A DNA stretch of 64,000 nucleotides from Acidobacteriota bacterium (GCA_013289695.1 JABCZK010000008.1:97649-161648); one strand, 5' to 3'. Shown: positions 17,863 through 27,924, counted from the first letter of the stretch. The notes: generated from the letters alone by a model not told the origin. Numbers and translations: made by a program.

Positions 17863-19137
17863 ATGAAATACACGAAATACTCAAAATACGCGCCCGACGC
17901 CGCTGAAGAGATTGACCTTCAGGAGCTGATGAGCCGCCTCTCCGATTTCTTCCTGCAGAGCGGCTACGAATCGCAATTCGGCATCTACGAAATGGATCCC
18001 GAGCGCTCGCGCGAAAAAATGATGGACGAGCTGCGCGAAGCCATCCTACGCGCCCTGCAGGAAGGCGAACTGCTCCCGCCCGAACTCATGGAGCAGATGC
18101 TCAACAATCCGAATCTCTCGGAAAATCCCCAGGTCAGCGATGTGATAGAGCAGATAATTCAGCGCATGGAAGAAGAAGGCTTCATCTCGCGCCCCAATCA
18201 ACCCGCGCAGATCACGCCTCCTCCCTCGCAAACTCCGGGCGGCCAAGTGGGCGAAGCGCAACCGAATGTGGAAGCGCGCTTTGAGATCACCGATAAGGCG
18301 CTCGACTTCCTCGGATTCAAAACACTGAAGGACTTGCTGGCCTCGCTCGGTAAGAGCAGTTTCGGGCGCCATGATACGCGTGACCTCGCCACCGGCATCG
18401 AGTCCGGCGGCACTTCGAAATTGTACGAGTTCGGCGACACGCTGAACATGGACATCAGCGGCACGCTCTTCAACGCCGTGCAGCGCAACGGCGCACAAAT
18501 TCCCATCGAGCTTGATTATCCCGACCTGATGGTTCACCAGTGCGAATATCAAAGCTCCTGCGCCACCGTGCTCATGCTCGATTGCAGCCACAGCATGATT
18601 CTTTACGGCGAAGATCGCTTCACGCCCGCAAAGCGAGTGGCGCTGGCGCTCTCGCACCTGATTCGCACGCAATATCCGGGCGATTCGCTGCACTGCGTGC
18701 TCTTCCACGATAGCGCCGAGGAAATCCCGCTCGGCAAACTCGCTCGCGTGCAGGTGGGTCCTTACTACACGAATACGCGCGAGGGCCTGCGGCTGGCGCA
18801 GCGCATTCTGTCGCGCCAGAAGAAGGATATGCGCCAGATTGTGATGATCACAGACGGCAAGCCTTCGGCGCTGACGCTGGAAGACGGCCGTATTTACAAG
18901 AATGCCTTCGGCCTCGATCCGCTGGTCGTGACGCAAACGCTCGAAGAAGTCGCGAAGTGCAAGCGCGCCGGAATTTTGATCAATACATTCATGCTTTCCA
19001 GTGACTACAGCCTGGTCCACTTCGTGCAGAAAGTAACCGAGCTTTGCCGCGGCAAGGCCTACTTTACGACTCCGTACACCCTCGGCCAGTACCTGCTGAT
19101 GGATTACGTCGGCAAGAAGACCCGCAATATTCACTAG
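17863..19137 (+). CDS. VWA-domain protein paired with the MoxR-like ATPase
   Basis: 424 residues. The C-terminal half (about residues 225-400) is a von Willebrand A domain with an intact metal-ion-dependent adhesion site: [10 protein letters not shown] gives DxSxS, and [11 protein letters not shown] supplies the later Asp. The N-terminal half is helical and acidic, with a Pro/Gln-rich linker near residues 110-130. No signal peptide is seen, so it should be cytoplasmic. MoxR-VWA pairs act together, the VWA protein holding the client while the ATPase remodels it; the client here is not indicated. The gene starts 47 bases after the ATPase gene. Confidence 0.88.
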   Translation: MKYTKYSKYAPDAAEEIDLQELMSRLSDFFLQSGYESQFGIYEMDPERSREKMMDELREAILRALQEGELLPPELMEQMLNNPNLSENPQVSDVIEQIIQRMEEEGFISRPNQPAQITPPPSQTPGGQVGEAQPNVEARFEITDKALDFLGFKTLKDLLASLGKSSFGRHDTRDLATGIESGGTSKLYEFGDTLNMDISGTLFNAVQRNGAQIPIELDYPDLMVHQCEYQSSCATVLMLDCSHSMILYGEDRFTPAKRVALALSHLIRTQYPGDSLHCVLFHDSAEEIPLGKLARVQVGPYYTNTREGLRLAQRILSRQKKDMRQIVMITDGKPSALTLEDGRIYKNAFGLDPLVVTQTLEEVAKCKRAGILINTFMLSSDYSLVHFVQKVTELCRGKAYFTTPYTLGQYLLMDYVGKKTRNIH

Positions 19138-19189
19138 CGCCGGTCCGCCGTCGTTGACAGCCTGCGCGACCGACTGTGCAACGGAATCT

Positions 19190-19218
19190 GTAGGGGCGGG
19201 CCTTAGACCCGCCCCTAC
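19190..19218. repeat. REP-like palindrome
   Basis: A perfect 11-bp inverted repeat pairs 19190-19200 (GTAGGGGCGGG) with 19208-19218 (CCCGCCCCTAC) around a 7-base loop. It lies just after the VWA gene in non-coding sequence and lacks a T-run, so it looks more like a dispersed extragenic palindrome than a terminator. I know this motif as a repetitive sequence in several bacterial phyla; copy number here cannot be seen. Confidence 0.7.
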
Positions 19219-19423
19219 GCCTGCGCCTCGGCGGATTTTGACCGTCGACTTCGCCTCTGAATTTCCGGAGCTGTTGCGATCGGCCGGCCGCTCGCGGCAC
19301 CGGTTCGTCGTTGTCGCATTCGCGCCTGAATCCGCGCCTGAGCGAAAGCATCAAATTGTTGCGCATTCGAGTTGGCAAGTGAGCCTGAAACAGCGCATTC
19401 ATGAATTCCTGGGAGGAAGCAAG

Positions 19424-19918
19424 ATGGCTGCATTGCCTGCCGGCGCCAAAGCTCCGGCATTTACGCTGCAAGGCACGGAGGGAAAAAAATCCAGTCTCGC
19501 AGAGGCGCTGAGAAAAGGTCCCGTCGTCGCTGCGTTCTTCAAAGTGAGCTGCCCTACCTGCCAATTCACTGCCCCGTTTCTCGAGCGCCTGCATGAAGCT
19601 TATGGTGGCGAACAATTCACGCTCTGGGGTATTTCGCAGGACGACGCCGCGGACACCCGTGAATTTTGCCGGGAATTTGAAATCGACTTCCCTGCGCTGA
19701 TTGACGAAAAGGGCTACCCGATCTCCAATCAATACGGCATTACCAACGTCCCCACCGTGTTTCTGATCGCGCCGGACGGGAAAATCCAGGAAAGTAGCGT
19801 CGGCTTCTCGAAAAAGGATTTCGAACAAATTGCCGCCGCAGTCGCTCGCGCCACCAGCACGCCGCCTACGGCATTCTTCAAGCCCGGTGAAGTGATTCCC
19901 GATCTCAAGCCCGGTTGA
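19424..19918 (+). CDS. TlpA/peroxiredoxin-like thioredoxin-fold protein
   Basis: 164 residues. Starts ALPAGAKAPAFTLQGTEGKK, then VVAAFFKVSCPTCQFTAPFLERL, with a CxxC redox pair (CPTC) and the AhpC/TSA-Redoxin layout; ITNVPTVFLIAPDGKI includes the cis-proline. No signal peptide follows the chosen start, so it is probably cytoplasmic. The ATG at 19424 has an excellent ribosome site (GGGAGGAAG) 3-9 bases upstream; the frame stays open upstream through the palindrome but that part is not protein-like. Likely a thiol-disulfide reductase or thiol peroxidase; the CxxC favours the former. It stands alone with no visible operon partner. Confidence 0.85.
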   Translation: MAALPAGAKAPAFTLQGTEGKKSSLAEALRKGPVVAAFFKVSCPTCQFTAPFLERLHEAYGGEQFTLWGISQDDAADTREFCREFEIDFPALIDEKGYPISNQYGITNVPTVFLIAPDGKIQESSVGFSKKDFEQIAAAVARATSTPPTAFFKPGEVIPDLKPG

Positions 19919-20036
19919 AGTTCTAAAAACTAGGTTCGGTCCGAACCTTTCACGTTCACAATCAATCGCGTTAGGAAAATTTGAGCCGCCATTTTGCTGC
20001 GGTTGCATTCCACTCGCCGGCGCGAAATACGACGTA

Positions 20037-20546
20037 TCAATGCGGCGCGGGATGCGCCCGCGTGTATCCGTATCCCGCGAGGTTTCCAGTCATGGAAGTT
20101 ACCTGCCGAAGCCGCCAGATTTTGTAGCAGCGCTCCGACCGCGCCATCTTCCGTCCCAGAAAGTTGATTCCCGTGGCGAACATAGCCGCGGAAGCGTAAT
20201 AAGCCGGCGCCGGCAGCCGCAAAAACGGCCGCCCGACGGGATCCTTCTCTTGAAAATGCGGCAACATGGATTCGGATTGCTGCATGTCCGGGCCGGCCGC
20301 GGTGTAAACTCCAGCGCTCCATACGAACAACGATTTCGGCAGTGCGGGCTTCACCGCCCTGCGCAACTCGCTGTGAGGGAGCGGCGGCAACGCGATCCCG
20401 CTCGGAATCTTGGAGTCTCCCATCGTCTCCTGCACTAAACTCACCGTAACAATTTGCGCGCGGGCCGCGGGCAGCGTCGCGACGAGCGACTTCAGCATCC
20501 CAAAAACTGCGATCCCACCTTGCCGGCCATATCTCGTGATTTTCAT
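20037..20546 (-). CDS. Hypothetical protein
   Basis: About 169 residues, not recognised. Reading from the ATG at 20546 gives MKITRYGRQGGIAVFGMLKS, a short basic start with a hydrophobic stretch resembling a weak signal or anchor, followed by a Pro/Leu-rich middle (PSGIALPPLPHSELRRAV) and a segment AYYASAAMFATGINFLGRKM that could be membrane-associated. A conserved-looking tail KIWRLRQVTSMTGNLAGYGY follows. The opposite strand is also open over part of this stretch, so the call rests on the more protein-like composition of the minus frame. It could instead be non-coding. Confidence 0.4.
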   Translation of the reverse strand: MKITRYGRQGGIAVFGMLKSLVATLPAARAQIVTVSLVQETMGDSKIPSGIALPPLPHSELRRAVKPALPKSLFVWSAGVYTAAGPDMQQSESMLPHFQEKDPVGRPFLRLPAPAYYASAAMFATGINFLGRKMARSERCYKIWRLRQVTSMTGNLAGYGYTRAHPAPH

Positions 20547-20730
20547 GCAGTGCGTATTGCACGCGCTGTGCCGGTTCGCGGGCCGCACGCAAATTTCTGT
20601 CGGAAGGCATTCCCACTGGCAGGACTGAATTTAGCGGAAATCACAGTCGCAACCGGACGTCGGGAAGTCCCACAATGAATCGCTGCGGGCGCAGCGAGTC
20701 CCCAAATGGCGCGTGCCACTGCGCCTCAGT

Positions 20731-20889
20731 CTAAGTCAAATCTGGAGGCACCAATTTCTTCTTGTGCTTCGGCGCTTTCTGCCGCTTGTCGGGGATAGTT
20801 CGTTCCGTGGGGGGCATGCCCAATCCCAGTCGCGCGAGCCGTCGCGCTTCCTTGTGCACGCGCAGCCGGTCTTTCTTCTTCTTGGCCAT
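20731..20889 (-). CDS. Small, highly basic conserved-looking protein
   Basis: 52 residues beginning MAKKKKDRLRVHKEARRLA and containing PPTERTIPDKRQKAPKHKKK. About a third of residues are Lys or Arg, so it may bind nucleic acid or ribosomes. The start at 20889 was chosen because the longer upstream frame is Arg/Ala/Gly filler typical of GC-rich shadow sequence. No domain is recognised. It lies in a short gap before the divergent glycosyltransferase gene. Confidence 0.55.
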   Translation of the reverse strand: MAKKKKDRLRVHKEARRLARLGLGMPPTERTIPDKRQKAPKHKKKLVPPDLT

Positions 20890-21030
20890 GATCGGTTCGA
20901 CAGAAGCTACCACAAATCGCCGCGGATCTCCGCCATCCGCGCCGAAAGCCGAATCGCCGGCCCATCGCGCTCTCGCACCCGGTCGCGCTGGCCTTGCGTC
21001 CAAAGCCAAGGAATGTAACGCTTCCCAAGC

Positions 21031-22389
21031 ATGCCTTGCACATTCAAAAACACCCTTCGCGCCGCGACGACTTCGCTTTGGCTAATCATGCTCGTCGCTC
21101 TCGCGCTTCGCCTCGGCTACATGTGGCAATTCCAACACATTCATCCGCGCCAAGGCGTCAGCGTCATTCCCTTCCTCTTTGAGTCCGGCAACATCGCGCA
21201 CTCCCTCGCCACCGGCCACGGGTTCAGCTCGCCCTTTCGCGTGGACACCGGCCCCACCGCGTGGATGACGCCGCTATTTCCCCTGCTTCTCGCGGGAATT
21301 TTTCGCCTATTCGGCGCTTATACTTTTCACGCATGGGCCGCCACCGTTCTGCTGAACATCACCTGCTGCACGCTCGCCTGCATACCGATATATTTCGTAG
21401 GCAAGCGCATCGGTGGAATCGGCCTTGCAGCCGGCGCCGCGTGGCTTTGGGCAATTTTTCCGAACGCGATCCTGCTACCTGTCGAAAGCATGTGGGACGC
21501 GTCCATTTCCGCGCTGCTCGTCGCCACAATTCTCTGGGCTACGCTAGCGCTCCCCGAATCCCAGCGTCTGCGAAATTGGTGCGCCTACGGCCTGCTGTGG
21601 GGCGTTGCGCTCATTTTCAACGCGACGCTCGCTGGCCTGTTCCCGTTTCTCGCCGGCTGGCTGGTGTACCGCGCCCACCGGCAAAAACGCGCGTGGTTCA
21701 AAAACACGGCAGCCGCCGTCGCCATCATCATCCTCTGTTGCGCCCCGTGGACCATCCGCAACTACGACGTGTTCCACCACTTCGTTCCGCTGCGCTCCGT
21801 GCTCGGATTGCAACTCTGGCTCGGCAACAACGACCAGACGCAGGACATCTTCCGCGGCGATTTGCACCCCATCTATAATTCCGCCGAGCGCGAAAAATAT
21901 ATCTCGATGGGCGAAATCGCTTACATGCAACAGAAACAACGCGAAGCCATCGCCTACATGCTATCGCATCCCGCCCGCGAAGCCCACTTGATCACCTATC
22001 GCGCGATTTCCATCTGGTCGGGAGGCACTCCATATCCGCTGGAGGATTTTCTCGGCACGCCCTCGCTGCGGTTTCGCGGCGTGCTGGCGTTCAATCTCGC
22101 AGCCGCGCTCGGCGCGCTATGCGGAATCATCATTCTCTTCCGCGAGTGCAGCCAGTTCGCCGTTCCGCTCGCCGCGTTTCCGCTGATCTATCCCTGGGCC
22201 TACTACCTTACACTGGCACTGCCGCGCTATCGCCTGCCTATTGATCCGATCGTGATCCTGCTCCTGGCGATCTCCATTCAGCATCTGGCGCACTTGCGCA
22301 AGCGCTCCACTGCTCCACCAATCGATGCGAAATCGCATTCCCCAGCCCGGCGCAAACGCAAGAAATCACATTCGCACGCGGTACGATAA
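21031..22389 (+). CDS. Membrane glycosyltransferase, ArnT/PMT (GT39/GT83)-like
   Basis: 452 residues with about ten to twelve hydrophobic segments. The first periplasmic loop after helix 1 (RLGYMWQFQHIHPRQG) and ATGHGFSSPFRVDTGPTAWMTPLFPLLLAG match the polyprenyl-phosphate-sugar-dependent glycosyltransferases that decorate lipids or proteins. A soluble stretch QLWLGNNDQTQDIFRGDLHP lies in the middle, and PRYRLPIDPIVILLLAIS closes the domain. The last 35 residues are strongly basic (KSHSPARRKRKKSHSHAVR). The donor and acceptor are unknown. A single gene, not obviously in an operon. Confidence 0.8.
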   Translation: MPCTFKNTLRAATTSLWLIMLVALALRLGYMWQFQHIHPRQGVSVIPFLFESGNIAHSLATGHGFSSPFRVDTGPTAWMTPLFPLLLAGIFRLFGAYTFHAWAATVLLNITCCTLACIPIYFVGKRIGGIGLAAGAAWLWAIFPNAILLPVESMWDASISALLVATILWATLALPESQRLRNWCAYGLLWGVALIFNATLAGLFPFLAGWLVYRAHRQKRAWFKNTAAAVAIIILCCAPWTIRNYDVFHHFVPLRSVLGLQLWLGNNDQTQDIFRGDLHPIYNSAEREKYISMGEIAYMQQKQREAIAYMLSHPAREAHLITYRAISIWSGGTPYPLEDFLGTPSLRFRGVLAFNLAAALGALCGIIILFRECSQFAVPLAAFPLIYPWAYYLTLALPRYRLPIDPIVILLLAISIQHLAHLRKRSTAPPIDAKSHSPARRKRKKSHSHAVR

Positions 22390-22420
22390 ACTGCATCCTG
22401 CGATTCTGCGTCCATATCCC

Positions 22421-23310
22421 TCACGGCTGGCCGCCGGCGATCGCAGCACCGCTTCCACTCAGCCTGGCAATGAACAATTTCAAAAAGCGCATGGAATCTA
22501 TGCCCACGGCCACCTGCGCGTTCGCTTTCACCTCATCCACGCCCACGGTTCCCAGATGATCGCCCTTGTCCACCACGCGATCCACGCATCCCAGCCGGTC
22601 CGGCACCGTTTCTCCGCGCGCGATGCGTCCCTCCGTTTCCACATCAATGTGCATGGCGCGCAATTTGCAGGGCGAAGGATCAATCGCCTTCCCACCGCCA
22701 GCGCGTCACGAATTGCTCCACCGCTAAATCCTGTGCCCTGATATAAGCCGACCTGCAAGCGCGCCACCGCCGCGACAAATTTCGCCATCGCGCCGCCGCT
22801 CGGCTCGATCTCCGCGACTTGCGCGCTTCAGATCAGCGTAATTTCGGTGACGTCCAATCCCACCACCGTCACCGGCCAGCCGGCACGGAACACCAGGTCC
22901 GCGGCATCGGGATCGCAATACAAGTTGAATTCAGCTGCGCCATTCACATTGCCACCGGAAATCGAGCCCGCCATCAAAATCACGCGTTTCACCAGCGGCA
23001 CGATCGTCGGATCTTTCAAAATCGCCAGCGCCAGGTTTGTCTCCGGCCCCACGCCAATGGTGGTGATTTCCTGCGGATGTTTGTGCAGCAGGTCAATGAT
23101 CACGTCAGGACCAACGCTTTTGGCCTCTGGGCGGGGAAACATTTCACGACAGCGCGGGTCCACCGCAACCGGCGCTGCCGGAGGTCGCTCGGCCGCCCAC
23201 GGGCCGTTGACTCTTGGCAAGTATTGTTGAGCAAACGACGTGCCAGCCGCGCCGGCTGCGCATTTATTCCCGCAATGGCAATGCACCGCTTCGGCAGTCA
23301 TACGGGACAC
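22421..23310 (-). pseudogene. Broken nucleoside hydrolase (IunH/RihB family)
   Basis: The leftward frame at 22828-23310 contains an unmistakable inosine/uridine hydrolase core: GPDVIIDLLHKHPQEITTIG, VGPETNLALAILKDP, VKRVILMAGSISGGNVNGAAEFNLYCDPDAA and VGLDVTEI. It then hits a stop. The rest of the protein continues in other frames: MAKFVAAVARLQVGLYQGTG in 22528-22788, and MRAMHIDVETEGRIARGETV in 22421-22663. The N-terminal DTDPGxDD calcium-binding motif that begins every intact member is not found upstream. So there is an N-terminal loss, a stop and at least one frameshift. It is clearly non-functional unless these are assembly errors. Confidence 0.85.
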
Positions 23311-23561
23311 GCCAAGCGCACCCTAACGTTCGTCGCAATACCCATGACAGACTTAAAATCGGCAATCGCCTCGCTCTTCTTGGGCGAATTCCGTCCCAGT
23401 CCGGCACGGTTTGCTGCGAGCGCCAAACAAACACGTCGACGGCTCGCCGGACGCCGCGTTAAAACGCGATGAATTCACTCCCGGCGGCGAATTGCTATAT
23501 AATCTCGCCCGATCAACCTTCCCGATTTGGAGAACGTTAACAAGTTCAAGGAGATCCTCTC

Positions 23562-24590
23562 ATGAACCAAAATCGCAGGAATTTCATCATGAACACCGGC
23601 GCGGTCTGCGCTTTGGCGATGACAGGCCGGCCGACGGGCGCACCGAGGACGACCCCTGCGGAGGCCAAACCTCCTGCAACGAAGGAGCGCGGCATGGCGC
23701 ACGGACTCACTGTGCTGAACATTCGCCGCGGCAGCGAATACCGCCTGGGCGTGAAAAACGAAAGAGGGGTCCTCGATGTCGTCGAAGCCGCGCAGATTCT
23801 GCATATGCACGCACCGGCTACCATCGACGAATTACTGCAAAATGAAGACGGCCCCAGCCTGAACGCGCTGGTGGACGCAGCCGCCAAATCGAAGGCGACG
23901 CAAAAAGCATTCCTCGCGGAAGACACTATCGAATTCGGCCCGGTGGTAACCCGCCCCGAAAAAATTGTCTGCGTGGGGCTTAACTACCGGCAGCACGCCA
24001 TCGAGATTGGTGCGCCGATTCCGAAGCAGCCGGTACTATTCAACAAGTTCAACACGACGCTCAATCACCATAACGGGACGATCAAACTACCCGTGGATTA
24101 CGCCAAGAAATTCGATTACGAAGTCGAGATGGTCATGGCGATCGGGCGCGAGGCGAAAATGGTAAGCGAAGCCGACGCGCTTTCTTACGTGGCAGGCTAT
24201 GCGACGGGCAACGACTTCACTGCTCGGGACCTGCAACTGGAAACCGGCGGGCAGTGGATGGTGGGCAAGACGCCAGACCAGTTCGCGCCCATCGGCCCGT
24301 ACCTGGTGACGGCCGACCAGATCGACCCAGACAACCTCAAACTCGAGTGCCGCGTCAATGGCGAGACGCGCCAGTCCTCGAACACCAGCGACTTCATCTT
24401 CAATACGCGCACGATGATCAGCTACATTTCCCGCGTCATCACGCTAAGGCCCGGCGACATTATTTTTACCGGCACTCCGCAGGGAGTCATTCAGGGCAAG
24501 CCCAAAGACAAACAGGTGTGGCTCAAGCCGGGCGATAAGCTCGCGTGCAGCCTGGAAAAGTTGGGCGAATTAAAATTCGAGCTGGTGTAA
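23562..24590 (+). CDS. Fumarylacetoacetate hydrolase (FAH) family protein
   Basis: 342 residues. The C-terminal 220 residues form the FAH fold: KIVCVGLNYRQHAIEIGAP, FDYEVEMVMAIGREA with the metal-binding acidic residues, GNDFTARDLQ, and RPGDIIFTGTPQGVIQGKPK. Known members cleave or isomerise acylpyruvates, decarboxylate oxaloacetate or hydrate keto acids. The N-terminus begins NQNRRNFIMNTGAVCALAM, a twin-arginine-like start, suggesting export, although the RR motif is imperfect. The ATG at 23562 has a strong AAGGAG ribosome site. Dicarboxylate and organic-acid transporters follow, so a role in organic-acid breakdown fits. Confidence 0.85.
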   Translation: MNQNRRNFIMNTGAVCALAMTGRPTGAPRTTPAEAKPPATKERGMAHGLTVLNIRRGSEYRLGVKNERGVLDVVEAAQILHMHAPATIDELLQNEDGPSLNALVDAAAKSKATQKAFLAEDTIEFGPVVTRPEKIVCVGLNYRQHAIEIGAPIPKQPVLFNKFNTTLNHHNGTIKLPVDYAKKFDYEVEMVMAIGREAKMVSEADALSYVAGYATGNDFTARDLQLETGGQWMVGKTPDQFAPIGPYLVTADQIDPDNLKLECRVNGETRQSSNTSDFIFNTRTMISYISRVITLRPGDIIFTGTPQGVIQGKPKDKQVWLKPGDKLACSLEKLGELKFELV

Positions 24591-24648
24591 CCGCGAACGA
24601 AGCTACTTGCGACGTCCGCCCTGCATCGGCGTCGCGTGTCGCCGCGCT

Positions 24649-26016
24649 CTATTCGGGCGCGCCCGGAACTTCCGCCGCGATGACCACCTGCTTTCGCCAC
24701 GCCTCGGGCGACGACAAGTTACGCCGCAACAGCGCAGGGTCCAGCTCGTGTTCCCAACGCGCCACCACGAGTGTGGCCACTCCGTTGCCCAGCATGTTCA
24801 CCGTCGCGCGGAACATGCTCATGAAGCGATCGATTCCCAGAATCAAGGCCATCCCCGCCACCGGGATCGTGGGTATCACTCGCAAAGTGGCCACCAGTGC
24901 AATGAATGCCGCGCCCTGCACGCCCGACGCGCCCTTCGAGGTCAGCACCGCCACGCCGAAAAGCACCAACTGCTGCCCCAGCGTCAAATGAATGCCGGTA
25001 GCTTCGGCAACGAACAACGCCGCCAGCGTCATGTAAAGGCTGCTGCCGTCGGTATTGAACGTGTATCCCGTAGGCACCACCAATCCCACCAGAGCCTTGG
25101 AACATCCCAGCTGCTCCAATTTTTCCATGAGCGTTGGAAGCGCCGGTTCCGAAGAGCTGGTCGCCAATGTGAGAATGATCTCCTCCTTAATATAAAGAAG
25201 GAACTTGATGATATTGAAGCTCGCGGCCCAGGCAATGCCGCCCATCACGATCAGTACAAACAGAATGCATGTGATCCAGAACGTGGCGACGAGCTTCACC
25301 AGCGGCCCGAGCGAAGCAATTCCATAAGCGCCGATCGTAAAAGCCATCGCGCCAAAAGCGCCAATCGGCGCAAAGCGCATCACGATATTGATCACACCAA
25401 ACACTGCGCGCGTGAGCGACTCGATCACCTCGAGCAGCGGCTTGCAGCGGCTGCCCATCGCCGACATGGCAAACCCGAACAAGATCGAGACCAGCACCAC
25501 CTGCAAAATATCGCCCTTGGCGAATGCGTCCACCACCGTGGTAGGGATGATGTGCATGATGAAATCGGTCACGCTTGCCGATTTGGCCGCGTCGGCGTAA
25601 CCCGCCACCGCCTTGCTGTCGAGTGTCGCGGGATTCACATTGAACGCAGCGCCGGTATGCATCACGTTGCCGACGACCAGGCCGATCAGCAATGCCAGTG
25701 TGGACACGACCTCAAAATACAGCAGCGCCTTGCCGCCCACGCGGCCGACTTTTTTCATGTCCTGCATGCTGGCGATGCCCGTAACCACCGTGCAAAAAAT
25801 CACCAGCGTAATAATCATGCTGATCAGGCGGATGAACGCGTCGCCCAGCGGTTTCATGGCCACGGCGCTGTGCGGTTTCAGGTAGCCAAACACGACTGCG
25901 ACGGCCACGGCCACCAATACCTGTCCCCACAAGCTGCGATAGAAGGGTTTTTTGCCCGACGGGCGCACCGCCTTGGCGGTTTCTGCGGATGGCGGGTTCG
26001 AACCGGAAGCTCCCAT
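24649..26016 (-). CDS. Dicarboxylate/amino acid:cation symporter (DctA/GltP family, SLC1)
   Basis: 455 residues, eight-helix SLC1 fold with two hairpins. All diagnostic motifs are present: the serine-rich TSSSEPALP of hairpin 1, [15 protein letters not shown] in helix 7, [17 protein letters not shown] in hairpin 2, and [15 protein letters not shown] in helix 8. The GxGNGxATxVVAxWE ending is closer to C4-dicarboxylate carriers (DctA) than to glutamate carriers, so malate, fumarate or succinate are the likely substrates, with protons or sodium. The ATG at 26016 was chosen over 26034 because GGAGG lies 7 bases before it. It converges on the FAH-family gene. Confidence 0.9.
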   Translation of the reverse strand: MGASGSNPPSAETAKAVRPSGKKPFYRSLWGQVLVAVAVAVVFGYLKPHSAVAMKPLGDAFIRLISMIITLVIFCTVVTGIASMQDMKKVGRVGGKALLYFEVVSTLALLIGLVVGNVMHTGAAFNVNPATLDSKAVAGYADAAKSASVTDFIMHIIPTTVVDAFAKGDILQVVLVSILFGFAMSAMGSRCKPLLEVIESLTRAVFGVINIVMRFAPIGAFGAMAFTIGAYGIASLGPLVKLVATFWITCILFVLIVMGGIAWAASFNIIKFLLYIKEEIILTLATSSSEPALPTLMEKLEQLGCSKALVGLVVPTGYTFNTDGSSLYMTLAALFVAEATGIHLTLGQQLVLFGVAVLTSKGASGVQGAAFIALVATLRVIPTIPVAGMALILGIDRFMSMFRATVNMLGNGVATLVVARWEHELDPALLRRNLSSPEAWRKQVVIAAEVPGAPE

Positions 26017-26272
26017 GCTCAATCCTCCTTCCACCGCGCGGGATGCATCGTCGCAGCTCAGTTCGCGGCGCCGCGTCAGTCCAACTGGCGGCGGAGTCTA
26101 CCACATTCGCTATAGCAATCGTCTAGCGACAACTTGATCGTCTCTGCGTTCGAAAACGCTCGAGAGGTCGCAGCGTTCCCGCTACTGCCAAGCCCTCTCC
26201 TGTCAACACGCAGGCCGAATAAAACATTTTTCGATTCCCAAAATTGCTCGTTTGATATAGTGTCCCGCTGTC

Positions 26273-27592
26273 ATGCACGATTTCGCTGCGACCAAAACGA
26301 ATTATCCTGGCAAGGTTTTGCCCGAACCCCTCACCCGCAATCAGATTCGCGGTTTCTGGGCCTCCTGGGGCGGATGGACGCTCGACGGCATGGACTCCTT
26401 CGTTTACGCGCTCGTGCTTGTTCCGTCGCTGCGCGAACTGTTGCCCCGTTCCGGTATTGCCGCCACCAAGGGTAATATCGGTTTGTACGGAGCCTCGCTG
26501 TTCGCGCTATTTCTGGTCGGCTGGGGATTGGCGTTTCTGTGGGGACCGATCGGCGACAAGTTCGGCCGCGTGCGCACGCTGATGCTCACCATCGTGTGGT
26601 ATTCGCTTTTCACTTTTATGAGCGCATTCTCCACAAGCGTGTGGCAACTCGCCGCGCTGCGCCTGCTTGCCGGCGTGGGCATTGGCGGAGAGTGGGCGAT
26701 GGGCGGCACGTTTGTAGCCGAGGCGTGGCCCGAGAGTCGCCGTCGCGTGGGCGCGGGTTTAATGCACACCGGATATTACGTCGGCATTTTTCTCGCCGCC
26801 CTGGCCAACTACGGCATCGGCAGCCGCTACGGCTGGCGCGCGATGTTCATCGTCGGCGGCCTGCCTGCGCTGCTGCTCGCTTGGGTTCGGCACGGAGTTG
26901 CCGAGCCTGCCGCGTGGACTAAGAAAGAAAATATCGTGCGCACGTGGACGGTTTGGCGTCCGCTCGCCACCCTGTTTTCGCCCGCCTTGCGCCGCCGCAC
27001 GATCGTGAATGCCTGTCTGATGCTGGCTTCTATCTGTGGTCTGTGGGCCGGAACTGTGTACGTTCCCGCCGCGATCACCGCGGTCGCCGAAGCCGGCGGA
27101 CGCGTCGGCCCGCAAGCCGTGCAACTCGCTTCGTGGGGAATTATGCTGGTCTCCTTCGCCACGATTCTAGGCTGTCTCGCGATGCCTTGGCTCGCCGAAC
27201 AAGTGGGACGACGCGGCGCGCTCGCCATTTACTTTTCTCTGATGATGGTGTTTATAGCGCTTACGTTCGGCAAAGTCTTCTATCTCGGCGCGAGCGCGCT
27301 TCCCTGGTTTTTTGTTTGCCTCTTTTTTCTGGGCTTGGGCGGCGCCAATTTCGCGGTCTATACTCTTTGGCTGCCCGAGCAATATCCCACGGAGTGCCGC
27401 GCCAGCGCCTTCGCTTTTTCCACATCGTTCGCGCGGTTTGGCGGCGCGGGAATCACCTTCCTCGTCGGCGCGGGCATCCGCCATTTTGGCTCGCTGGGGA
27501 TTCCGGTTGCGATGACTTCCATCGCCTTCGCTCTCGGCCTGCTGTTGATTCCACTCGCCGCGGAAACACGTGGGAAAACTCTGCCCGCCTAG
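26273..27592 (+). CDS. MFS transporter, metabolite:proton symporter type
   Basis: 439 residues with about twelve membrane helices. Signatures of the sugar/aromatic-acid/metabolite branch of the major facilitator superfamily are ASWGGWTLDGMDSFVYALVL in helix 1, GPIGDKFGRVRTLM (motif A) between helices 2 and 3, and LRLLAGVGIGGEWAMGGTFVAEAWP. WLPEQYPTECRASAFAFSTS repeats the second-half signature. The presence of D in helix 1 is typical of proton-coupled organic-acid carriers. It is divergent from the dicarboxylate symporter gene. The substrate is not known; an organic acid is likely. There is no clear ribosome site before the ATG. Confidence 0.82.
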   Translation: MHDFAATKTNYPGKVLPEPLTRNQIRGFWASWGGWTLDGMDSFVYALVLVPSLRELLPRSGIAATKGNIGLYGASLFALFLVGWGLAFLWGPIGDKFGRVRTLMLTIVWYSLFTFMSAFSTSVWQLAALRLLAGVGIGGEWAMGGTFVAEAWPESRRRVGAGLMHTGYYVGIFLAALANYGIGSRYGWRAMFIVGGLPALLLAWVRHGVAEPAAWTKKENIVRTWTVWRPLATLFSPALRRRTIVNACLMLASICGLWAGTVYVPAAITAVAEAGGRVGPQAVQLASWGIMLVSFATILGCLAMPWLAEQVGRRGALAIYFSLMMVFIALTFGKVFYLGASALPWFFVCLFFLGLGGANFAVYTLWLPEQYPTECRASAFAFSTSFARFGGAGITFLVGAGIRHFGSLGIPVAMTSIAFALGLLLIPLAAETRGKTLPA

Positions 27593-27924
27593 CTCGACCA
27601 CGCCTCAAAACGGGATCGGGACCGATCGGCATCCGATCGCCCTTGAACATTCGCTTGCTTCAGCCGTGCGCCCGAGATCCGACCAACCGAGTATTCCAAG
27701 TCCGCGTACCACGCCTATTGACAGTCGGGCGCTGGGCGTACGACTAGACCTTCTATTGCTCGGGGCTCGGCAGGAAGTATTGAAAGCGTGCTGCTGTATA
27801 TTGAAGAAAAAAAGTGACTTCCAAGCTAAAACAGCGCTTGCCGAGAGGGCCGCGCGCGCACACCCGCCCGCGCAGTGTGAGGACATCGCCTGCGCGCCAT
27901 ATATAATGTTACATCCGACCCGGT
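27593..27924. other. Intergenic region between convergent transporter genes
   Basis: About 330 bases. No convincing gene, RNA or repeat is seen on either strand; short open frames here have no protein-like features. Confidence 0.5.

Noticed and set aside
16565..17884. 439-codon leftward frame opposite the MoxR-like gene
   Set aside because: Antisense shadow in high-GC coding sequence; the sense frame has clear AAA motifs.
18046..19134. 362-codon leftward frame opposite the VWA gene
   Set aside because: Antisense shadow; the sense frame has an intact metal-ion-dependent adhesion site.
16328..19137. Magnesium or cobalt chelatase for tetrapyrroles, suggested by the ATPase-VWA pair near hem genes
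   Set aside because: No large chelatase subunit (BchH/CobN) is present and the Walker motifs are atypical; a general MoxR-VWA pair fits better.
24607..26115. 502-codon rightward frame rich in His, Arg and Gln
   Set aside because: Exactly antisense to the dicarboxylate symporter gene, with shadow-like composition and no domain.
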